This document shows positions 1-5,336 of a stretch of DNA of 5,336 bases, in pieces. The translations under genes and the position numbers were made by a program. Position 1 is the first letter of the stretch. The number at the start of each line of letters is the position of its first letter. Origin of the DNA: Propionibacteriales bacterium (GTDB lineage: Bacteria; Actinomycetota; Actinomycetes; Propionibacteriales; Propionibacteriaceae); NCBI GenBank assembly GCA_030453285.1, contig JAKDKP010000216.1:1-5336 (forward strand), given 5' to 3'. The notes under the pieces are model-generated. The model worked only from the letters and a program-made list of their open reading frames with translations. It was not told where the DNA came from and ran no database searches.

Positions 1-1622
1 TCGAGCGGGTCCGTCGCACGGCTGATCTTGAAGGCAGCTCGGCGGTGCAGATCAGTCGCCCCGACGACTTCTTCGCCGCCGCCCACGATGAGTTCGCCGA
101 CCGGGCCGAGGTGTGGTCGGGTGAGCTGTATCTGGAGATGCATCGCGGCACCTACACCAGCCAGGCCCGCACCAAGCAGGGCAACCGACGCAGCGAGCAC
201 CTGCTGCGAGAGGCCGAGGTGTGGTGCACGACTGCTGCGGTGCAGACCGGGGCGCGCTACCCGTACGAGGACCTGGACCGACTGTGGAAGCGTGTCTTGC
301 TGCACCAGTTCCACGACATCCTGCCCGGCAGCTCGATCGCGTGGGTGCATCGCGAAGCCGAGCAGGCCTATGTGGAGATCGCTGAGGAGCTGGAGGGCCT
401 GATCACCACGGCACAGACTGCCCTGGCCGGCACGGGCAAGGTGCCGGTGGTGTTCAACGCGGCCGGCCACGAACGCCATGGCGTGCCCGCACTCGGGGCT
501 CGGCGGGCCAAGGACGCTGGCAAGGTCAAGACCAGCCATGCTGCCAAGGGATGGACGATCAGCAACGGCCTGGTGACAGCCAAGATCAACAACTCGGGTG
601 TGCTCACTTCTGTTGTTGATCATGCCGCCGACGATGACGAGGCCGACCGCGAGGTGCTGGCCGGTCCGGGCAACCTGCTCCAGTTGCACATCGACACCCC
701 CAACCAGTGGGATGCCTGGGACGTGGACAAGTTCTATCGCCACACCGTTTCCGATGTGACGGCCGTTGATCAGATCACCGAGATCGACAACGGCATCAAG
801 ATCACCCGTACGGTGGGGGATTCCACTCTCGAGCAGACGGTCACTCTCGAGCCGGGCGCGGAGCAGGTCGACTTCTCGATCGATGTCGACTGGCATGACC
901 GGGAAACCATGCTGAAAGCGGGCTTCCTGCTCGACGTGCACGCCGAACGCAGTGCCGCCGAGACCCAGTTCGGACACGTGTTCCGCCCCACGCACACCAA
1001 CACCAGTTGGGATGCGGCGAAGTTCGAGATCTGTGCGCAGCGCTATCTGCATCTGGCCGAGGAGGGGTACGGCGTCGCGCTGGTCAACGACTCGACCTAC
1101 GGCCACGACGTCACCCGGGTGGAGGCAGCGAACGGTCTGGCCACCGAAGCTCGGTTGTCACTGCTGCGGGCGCCGTTGTTCCCCGACCCGGACGCCGATC
1201 AGGGCCGCCACCAGATGCGGTACTCCCTGGTCGTCGGTGCCGACCTGGGTGCTGCCGTTCGACAGGGGATGGCGATCAACCTGCCCGAGCGCATCGTGAC
1301 CGGCAGCGGAGACTCCGTCGCGCCGCTGGTGTCGGTCGACAACGATGACATCGTCGTCTCCGCGGTGAAGCAGGCCGATGACGAGTCCGGTGACATCGTG
1401 GTGCGTCTCTATCAGGCGACCGGGGCGCGGAGCCGCGGGCGGCTCGACCTCGGATTCTCCGCCAAGGAGGTCCGGGCCACCGATCTGCTGGAACGTCCCA
1501 TCGGTGGGCGCGGGGCAAACGCCAGTTCCCTCACCGAGGGACCGTCGGTTGCTCTGCGACACGGTGGAGTTGATCTTGAACTGCGTCCGTTCCAGATGAT
1601 CACGCTGCGATTCGAGCGATGA
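1..1622 (+). CDS. GH38 alpha-mannosidase, C-terminal part (5' end outside window)
   Basis: This is the C-terminal 539 residues of a glycoside hydrolase family 38 alpha-mannosidase, which removes alpha-linked mannose from glycans or oligosaccharides using a metal-dependent retaining mechanism. The frame is open from base 3 with no stop, so the gene enters from the left; bacterial members are usually about 1,000 residues, so about half is missing, including the nucleophile region. Visible landmarks, numbered from base 3, are the middle-domain block ELYLEMHRGTYTSQ (about 41-54) and HQFHDILPGS (101-110). By family analogy, the His of FHD (residue 104) is a zinc ligand. The C-terminal beta-sandwich follows, with WDAWDVDKFYRH, YLHLAEEGYGVALVNDSTYGHD and LLRAPLFPDPDADQGRH, and the protein ends in PFQMITLRFER. 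No signal peptide can be judged because the N-terminus is absent. Its stop overlaps the alr start (ATGA), implying co-transcription. The family is clear; the natural substrate is not. Confidence 0.95.
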   Translation, partial: ERVRRTADLEGSSAVQISRPDDFFAAAHDEFADRAEVWSGELYLEMHRGTYTSQARTKQGNRRSEHLLREAEVWCTTAAVQTGARYPYEDLDRLWKRVLLHQFHDILPGSSIAWVHREAEQAYVEIAEELEGLITTAQTALAGTGKVPVVFNAAGHERHGVPALGARRAKDAGKVKTSHAAKGWTISNGLVTAKINNSGVLTSVVDHAADDDEADREVLAGPGNLLQLHIDTPNQWDAWDVDKFYRHTVSDVTAVDQITEIDNGIKITRTVGDSTLEQTVTLEPGAEQVDFSIDVDWHDRETMLKAGFLLDVHAERSAAETQFGHVFRPTHTNTSWDAAKFEICAQRYLHLAEEGYGVALVNDSTYGHDVTRVEAANGLATEARLSLLRAPLFPDPDADQGRHQMRYSLVVGADLGAAVRQGMAINLPERIVTGSGDSVAPLVSVDNDDIVVSAVKQADDESGDIVVRLYQATGARSRGRLDLGFSAKEVRATDLLERPIGGRGANASSLTEGPSVALRHGGVDLELRPFQMITLRFER

Positions 1623-2800
1623 CGATCGATCCGACCACGGCGGCGGCGGAGATCTCGACCGAGGCCTTCGCCGCCAACATCGGCGCGATCAGCGAACTCG
1701 TGGCGCCGGTGACGGTGATGGTGGTGGCCAAGGCCGACGGGTACGGTCACGGGCTGCTCACGATGACCGCTGCAGCCCGCGCCGCCGGAGCCGCATGGCT
1801 CGGCGTCGCGGTCCCCGGCGAAGCGCGGGCGGTCCGCGCCGCTGGCGATCGTGGGCGACTGTTCTGTTGGCTGTACGGACCGGGTGAGGACCTCACCGAC
1901 CTGGTGGCCGCCGACGTGGACCTGGGCGTGTCCAGCATCGACGAGCTGGCGCGGATCGTGGCGGCGGGCCGACGAGCCGGCCGTGCCGCGCGCATCCATC
2001 TCAAGATCGACACCGGACTCACCCGGAGTGGAGCGCCGGCCGCGCTGTGGCCGAGGCTGTGCGCGTCGGCTGCAACCGCCGAGGATGCCGGGGACATCGA
2101 GGTGGTCGGGCTCTGGTCGCACCTGGCGACCGCGGAGGATCCTGAACATCGGTCGGTGGCGAGCCAGATCGCTCGGTTCGACGAAGCCGTGGCCGTCGCC
2201 CACTCGTACGGGCTGAAACCAGAACTGCGGCATCTGGCCAACTCCGCCGGCGCCCTCGGCCTGCCCAAGGCACGGTACGAGATGGTCCGGGGCGGCATCG
2301 CCGCGTACGGGGTCGATCCCGGTGTCGATGTGGCCGAGCGGGCCGGGATCACCCTGCGCCCGGTGATGACGCTGGTCGCCCATCTCGTCCAGGTCAAGGC
2401 GATCGCGGCCGGGACGTCGGTCTCGTACGGGCACACCTGGACTGCTGACCGCGACACCTGCGTCGGCCTGGTGCCGATCGGGTACGCCGACGGCCTGCTC
2501 CGGCACGCCGGGAATGCCGGCACCGTCACCGTGAACGGCCGCGCAGTGCCGATCGTCGGGCGGGTCTGCATGGATCAGTGCTTGGTGGACCTCGGACCGC
2601 AGCCAACCGATCGAGTCGGTGACCGGGTCGTGGTCTTCGGAGCTGGCGGGCAACGGGCCAACGATCTGGCCGCCGCCTGTGGAACCGTGGGGTACGAGAT
2701 CGTCACCCGGATCGGGCCGCGTCTGCGGCGGGTGCTGACCTCCGGCAAGGACGCGCCCATCGGCACAAGTCCGCCCGCCACTACGAGACGAGGGGACTGA
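1619..2800 (+). CDS. alr: alanine racemase (PLP-dependent)
   Basis: Alanine racemase interconverts L- and D-alanine in the cytoplasm, supplying D-alanine for peptidoglycan precursors. The 393-residue product is full length for the family and has every hallmark. The PLP-binding lysine is K38 in VVAKADGYGHG. HLKIDTGLTRSG places K129, the position that is carbamylated in characterised enzymes, and R136 near the cofactor. The catalytic tyrosine is Y270 in VSYGHTW. Substrate-entry residues are Y289 in PIGYADG and M318 in VCMDQ. The N-terminal TIM barrel spans roughly 10-245 and the C-terminal beta domain about 246-375. The start ATG overlaps the mannosidase stop in ATGA and has no strong Shine-Dalgarno sequence, so translation is probably coupled to the upstream gene. 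Its stop overlaps the next start by one base. No feature suggests loss of function or a change to another amino-acid racemase. Confidence 0.98.
   Translation: MTIDPTTAAAEISTEAFAANIGAISELVAPVTVMVVAKADGYGHGLLTMTAAARAAGAAWLGVAVPGEARAVRAAGDRGRLFCWLYGPGEDLTDLVAADVDLGVSSIDELARIVAAGRRAGRAARIHLKIDTGLTRSGAPAALWPRLCASAATAEDAGDIEVVGLWSHLATAEDPEHRSVASQIARFDEAVAVAHSYGLKPELRHLANSAGALGLPKARYEMVRGGIAAYGVDPGVDVAERAGITLRPVMTLVAHLVQVKAIAAGTSVSYGHTWTADRDTCVGLVPIGYADGLLRHAGNAGTVTVNGRAVPIVGRVCMDQCLVDLGPQPTDRVGDRVVVFGAGGQRANDLAAACGTVGYEIVTRIGPRLRRVLTSGKDAPIGTSPPATTRRGD
2790..2795 (+). promoter_or_regulatory. Shine-Dalgarno site of the alpha/beta hydrolase gene
   Basis: The purine run GAGGGG lies inside the last codons of alr, 4 nt before the ATG at 2800. 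Its GAGG core complements the 3' end of 16S rRNA at a normal spacing. It supports the 2800 start and shows that this gene can recruit ribosomes itself as well as by coupling across the TGATG overlap. Confidence 0.7.
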
Positions 2801-3873
2801 TGGCCGAACAGCGAGTGGGGCTGATCGGGCGCGGAGTCGCATTGGTGGCGGGAGCGACTGCCCTGGCCGCCGGTGGTGTCGCGGTGGGGCTCGAGTTGGA
2901 GCGTCGGCTGGTGGCCAAGGGCCGGAAACGGATCGCCTCGGCCGAGCCGTTCTTCTCCTTGCGCTCATCAGGACCGAAGGTGGTCACCCCCGACGGCGTG
3001 GAGTTGCACGTGGAGGTGGACGAGCCGGCCGCCGAGGTGCCCGACAACCTGACGATCGTGTTCGTGCACGGCTATGCGCTGAGCCTCGACTGCTGGCACT
3101 TCCAACGCAAGTACTTCCGCGACACGGCGCGGGTCGTGCTGTACGACCTGCGCTCCCACGGACGCTCTTCACGATCGGCCCCCGAACTGTGCCGGGTGCC
3201 GCAGTTGGCCCGCGACCTGGCCCAGGTGCTCGATGAGGTCGTCGGCGACGGGCCCGTTGTGCTGATCGGGCACTCGTTGGGCGCGATGACGATCATGCAG
3301 CTCGCCCAGCAGCGGCCGGACTGGTTCGGTACGCGGGTCGTCGGGGTCGGTCTGTGCTCCACCTCGACCGGCGACCTGGCCGAACACTCCATCGTCAAGG
3401 CGATCCCGGGTCGGGCGTTCGCCCGGATCGCCCCGCCCCTGTTGGCCACGCTGAACCGGATCCCCCAGTTGGTCGAGGGCAGTCGTCGCGCCGGCACCGA
3501 CCTGGGATGGGTGGTCACCAAACAGATGGCCTTCGGCCGAGACGACGTGCCCGGTCCGTACGTGGACTTCATGGCCGAGATGCTGGGGCAGGTTCCCCTG
3601 ACGGTGATCGCCGACTACTACCCCGCCATCGGTGAAATGGACGAGAGGGCCTCGTTGGCGGTGCTCTCGAGGGTGGAGACCGCCGTGATCGGGGGTCGCT
3701 CGGACGTGATCACCCCGGTCGAGCACACCGAGAAGATCATCGAGCTGCTGCCCGGGGCCGACGCCCTGATCCTCGACCGCTGCGGCCACATGGGCATCAT
3801 CGAACATCACGAGGCGTTCAACGCGGTCCTTGATCAGATGATCAGCCGAGCACGGCGGCATCTGAGTTCTTGA
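2800..3873 (+). CDS. membrane-anchored alpha/beta-fold hydrolase
   Basis: This is a 357-residue alpha/beta-fold hydrolase with a complete catalytic apparatus. The oxyanion-hole motif is HGYAL (H90-G91), the nucleophile elbow is GHSLG with S159, the likely acid is D302 in GGRSDVITP, and the catalytic histidine is H330 in DRCGHMG. Residues about 9-31 form a hydrophobic Ala/Gly/Val-rich stretch followed by a basic cluster (ERRLVAKGRKR). This suggests a single N-terminal membrane anchor rather than a cleaved signal peptide, since no clear cleavage site is visible. The topology is uncertain, and the basic residues after the segment would favour a cytoplasmic catalytic domain. The cap region (about 185-285) is variable and gives no substrate clue. 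The gene overlaps the alr stop by one base. Hydrolases of this type commonly follow alr in actinobacteria, but I know of no settled function. A lipase, esterase or haloperoxidase-like role remains open. Confidence 0.93.
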   Translation: MAEQRVGLIGRGVALVAGATALAAGGVAVGLELERRLVAKGRKRIASAEPFFSLRSSGPKVVTPDGVELHVEVDEPAAEVPDNLTIVFVHGYALSLDCWHFQRKYFRDTARVVLYDLRSHGRSSRSAPELCRVPQLARDLAQVLDEVVGDGPVVLIGHSLGAMTIMQLAQQRPDWFGTRVVGVGLCSTSTGDLAEHSIVKAIPGRAFARIAPPLLATLNRIPQLVEGSRRAGTDLGWVVTKQMAFGRDDVPGPYVDFMAEMLGQVPLTVIADYYPAIGEMDERASLAVLSRVETAVIGGRSDVITPVEHTEKIIELLPGADALILDRCGHMGIIEHHEAFNAVLDQMISRARRHLSS

Positions 3874-3911
3874 AGCGTACGGGTCGCTGGTCCGGGCCAA
3901 CGCGATTGGTT

Positions 3912-5066
3912 TCAGGCAAACAGGGACCACGGCCAGGCGGCGACGCGTGGGCGCCGTACACCGGTGATCGCCTCGGTGTAGTGCGCCAACAACAGATCAC
4001 CCATGTACGACCAGGTGCGGTGTTCGACGGCAGCACGCCCCTTCGCGCCGAAGGCGGCGCGTTTGAAGTCGTCGCCCAGCAGATCCTGGACGTGGGTGCG
4101 CAGGGCGACCAGGTCGCCTGGTGGATACAGCCAGCCGGTGTGGGAGGGCTGCACCAGGTCGAGCGGGCCGCCACGGGCCGGAGCGACCACGGGTGTACCG
4201 CTGGCCAGGGACTCCTGGATCGACTGGCAGAAGGTTTCCATCTCGCCGGTGTGCACGAACAGATCCGCACTGGCCATCGCTCGCGGCACGGCATCCCCGG
4301 TCTGCTGTCCGCAGAACTTGGCGCTGGGGAGCGCCACCTCCAACTCGGCACGCTTGGGACCGTCACCGATGATCACCAGCTTCGTCGCGGGCAGATCGGC
4401 CAGAGCGGCGAGGTCGTCGACCTGCTTCTCGGCGGCCAGACGCCCCACGTACACAATGATCTGCTCGCCCCCGGGTGCCACCTCGTCGCGCCATTGCTGG
4501 CTGGCCCGGCAGGGGTGGAAACGGGTGGAGTCGACGCCCCGACCCCAGATCCGGACCCGGTCGATGCCGTGCTCGGTGAGCTGGTTGGCGGCGAACGTCG
4601 ACGGGGCCAGCGTCATCGAGGCCAGGTTGTGGATCGTACGGACCCGTTGCCACAGCAGCGGTTCCAGTTGAGGCGCACCGTAGTGGCTGGCGTAGGTGGG
4701 CACCTCGGTCTGATAGATCGCCACCATCGGCAGGTCGAGGCGCTCACCGACCAGGGCCGCGGTGTGGCCGACGGCAAAAGGGGCGGCCAGGTGCAGAACG
4801 TCGGGAGCGAAGTCTCGCAGGATCTTCTCCAGCCGCAATTGGCCCGCGGTGGCGACGCGAACCGCGGCATAGCCGGGCAACGCGATCGACGGGAGGGTGA
4901 CCACTTCGGCCCCGGCGTAGCTGTCCGGGGCCTCACCGGGGGCTCCGGGGGCGACCACCAGAGCCTCGTGTCCCAGGGTCTGCAGGTGTTCCAGCACACG
5001 CATCACCGAATGGGTGACGCCGTTGATCTGCGGCAGGAATGACTCGGTGACCAGTGCTACGCGCAT
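3912..5066 (-). CDS. mgtA: GT4 glycosyltransferase, GDP-mannose-dependent alpha-mannosyltransferase (MgtA/PimB-like)
   Basis: This is a 384-residue GT-B fold glycosyltransferase of family GT4, probably transferring mannose from GDP-mannose to a membrane glycolipid at the cytoplasmic face. The N-terminal Rossmann half begins MRVALVTESFLPQINGVTHS, with the Gly-rich loop around N15-G16. The C-terminal donor-binding half contains GRGVDSTRFHP (175-185), YVGRLAAEK with R209 and K214 contacting the donor phosphate, GDGPKRAELE (234-243), and the EX7E motif E277/E285 in METFCQSIQE, followed by ASGTPVVAPARGGPLDLV. This combination matches the mycobacterial/corynebacterial MgtA group, first described as PimB, which mannosylates glucuronyl-diacylglycerol; the acceptor here is unknown. 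The start at 5066 is chosen because MRVALVTES is the canonical first beta strand. An in-frame ATG at 5150 would add 28 residues without family character. The ribosome site is weak (a GAGACAG run about 7-14 nt upstream). It is convergent with the hydrolase gene across 38 bp. Confidence 0.93.
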   Translation of the reverse strand: MRVALVTESFLPQINGVTHSVMRVLEHLQTLGHEALVVAPGAPGEAPDSYAGAEVVTLPSIALPGYAAVRVATAGQLRLEKILRDFAPDVLHLAAPFAVGHTAALVGERLDLPMVAIYQTEVPTYASHYGAPQLEPLLWQRVRTIHNLASMTLAPSTFAANQLTEHGIDRVRIWGRGVDSTRFHPCRASQQWRDEVAPGGEQIIVYVGRLAAEKQVDDLAALADLPATKLVIIGDGPKRAELEVALPSAKFCGQQTGDAVPRAMASADLFVHTGEMETFCQSIQESLASGTPVVAPARGGPLDLVQPSHTGWLYPPGDLVALRTHVQDLLGDDFKRAAFGAKGRAAVEHRTWSYMGDLLLAHYTEAITGVRRPRVAAWPWSLFA

Positions 5067-5152
5067 GGTGTGACTGTCTCGGGGGTGAATGCACGGGTGG
5101 GCCCACCGGGTGAACGTGTCGGGCAACCTCCGGTGACGAATCGGCGACAATG

Positions 5153-5178
5153 ATGACCGTTGTTCATGTGGTGGTCAT
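5153..5178. repeat. imperfect inverted repeat in divergent intergenic region
   Basis: The arms ATGACC (5153-5158) and GGTCAT (5173-5178) are perfect reverse complements separated by 14 bp. The element sits between the mannosyltransferase start (5066, minus strand) and the putative plus-strand gene at 5248. Its size and position would suit an operator for a dimeric regulator. However, six-base arms can arise by chance, and no known operator consensus is recognised. Confidence 0.2.
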
Positions 5179-5212
5179 GCCGAGGAGGCCGATTCTGGTT
5201 CCTGGCCGCAGG

Positions 5213-5248
5213 TCGAGCGCGGACGCCGGCTTGCGTACAGTTGCCGCG
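5213..5248 (+). promoter_or_regulatory. candidate promoter for the right-edge gene, probably leaderless
   Basis: TACAGT at 5236-5241 fits the actinobacterial -10 pattern TANNNT. A weak -35 match, TCGAGC (5213-5218, three of six consensus bases), lies 17 bp upstream. The expected transcription start, about 7 nt after the -10 hexamer, falls on or next to the GTG at 5248. The mRNA would then have no leader, a common arrangement in actinobacteria. No Shine-Dalgarno sequence is seen before that GTG, which is consistent. The weak -35 keeps confidence limited. Confidence 0.45.
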
Positions 5249-5336
5249 TGCCACAGACCCAGCCCTCCGCCGCGCGGGCGATCGCGCCACAGGTGCGGAT
5301 GGCCTCGCCCGCTGACGCCCCCGCCATGGTCGCGGT
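5248..5336 (+). CDS. N-terminus of a possible GNAT-family acetyltransferase (cut by window edge)
   Basis: A reading frame opens at GTG 5248 and runs off the right edge after 29 full codons. The residues from about 16 onward, VRMASPADAPAMVAV, resemble the first strand and helix of GNAT N-acetyltransferases, whose usual opening is I/V-R-x-A-x-P-x-D-A-x-A-I. If so, the enzyme would transfer an acetyl group from acetyl-CoA to an unidentified amine. GTG 5248 is the first start codon after the in-frame stop at 5134-5136 and lies correctly behind the candidate -10 element. GTG 5293 or ATG 5299 would give an N-terminus closer to the usual family start but lack ribosome sites. The gene is divergent from the mannosyltransferase. 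Only about 30 residues are visible, so the family assignment is tentative. Confidence 0.5.
   Translation, partial: MPQTQPSAARAIAPQVRMASPADAPAMVA

Noticed and set aside
824..852. Direct repeat CACTCTCGAGC at 824-834 and 842-852
   Set aside because: It lies inside the mannosidase beta-sandwich, where the protein repeats a T-L-E pattern over adjacent positions. The 18-bp spacing keeps frame and is explained by coding.
1412..2968. A 518-codon open frame on the minus strand, antisense to the mannosidase end, alr and the hydrolase start
   Set aside because: Its product is Arg/Pro/Gly/His-rich with no recognisable domain, and it lies opposite alr, whose catalytic residues are all intact. It is a typical high-GC shadow frame.
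3830..3846. Tandem TGATCA palindromes near the end of the hydrolase gene
   Set aside because: They encode the in-frame residues DQMIS at a normal C-terminus, and two six-base palindromes are weak evidence for a site.
3886..3909. Possible convergent terminator: TGGT-CCGG-GCCA hairpin (3888-3899) and an alternative CCAA/TTGG hairpin (3897-3909)
   Set aside because: The stems are only 4 bp, one of them with a G-U pair, they are mutually exclusive, and no U-tract follows on either strand. This is not enough to call an intrinsic terminator.
3870..5042. A 390-codon open frame on the plus strand antisense to the mannosyltransferase
   Set aside because: It has Gly/Gln/His/Val-rich low-complexity composition and no motifs, while the opposite strand encodes a clear GT4 enzyme. 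It is a mirror frame created by codon bias.
5067..5150. Extension of the mannosyltransferase to the upstream ATG at 5150
   Set aside because: The added 28 residues are Arg/His/Pro-rich and unlike the family, whereas the ATG at 5066 begins the conserved first strand of the GT4 fold.

Overview
The window is a gene-dense stretch of a high-GC chromosome with strong G/C at third codon positions, short or overlapping gene junctions, and GTG starts. This fits an actinobacterium. The gene families (a GH38 mannosidase of the Streptomyces/propionibacterial type, alanine racemase followed by a membrane-anchored alpha/beta hydrolase, and an MgtA-type mannosyltransferase) suit Propionibacteriales or a related order. 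The genus cannot be fixed from the sequence.

Left part, plus strand (1-3873): three genes are packed head to tail and look like one transcription unit. The first is the C-terminal half of a GH38 alpha-mannosidase, whose N-terminal catalytic part lies outside the window. It ends in a 4-bp ATGA overlap with alanine racemase (alr), which overlaps by 1 bp (TGATG) with an alpha/beta hydrolase that carries an N-terminal hydrophobic segment. Alr supplies D-alanine for peptidoglycan. An alpha/beta hydrolase directly after alr is a familiar actinobacterial arrangement. The mannosidase in front is probably a transcriptional partner rather than a pathway partner.

Right part (3874-5336): after a 38-bp convergent gap, a GT4 glycosyltransferase of the GDP-mannose-dependent MgtA/PimB-like group lies on the minus strand. 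Upstream of it is a divergent intergenic region of about 180 bp. This holds a candidate promoter placed so that transcription would begin at, or within a base or two of, a GTG codon. That GTG would start a plus-strand gene cut off by the right edge, and its first residues resemble the beginning of a GNAT acetyltransferase.

No tRNA, rRNA, CRISPR array, insertion sequence, phage gene or recognisable defence system was seen. The window looks like ordinary core or near-core chromosome. The points worth a second look are modest: the mannosidase-alr coupling, the early end of the alr operon, the mannosyltransferase/mannosidase proximity, and the putative leaderless start.
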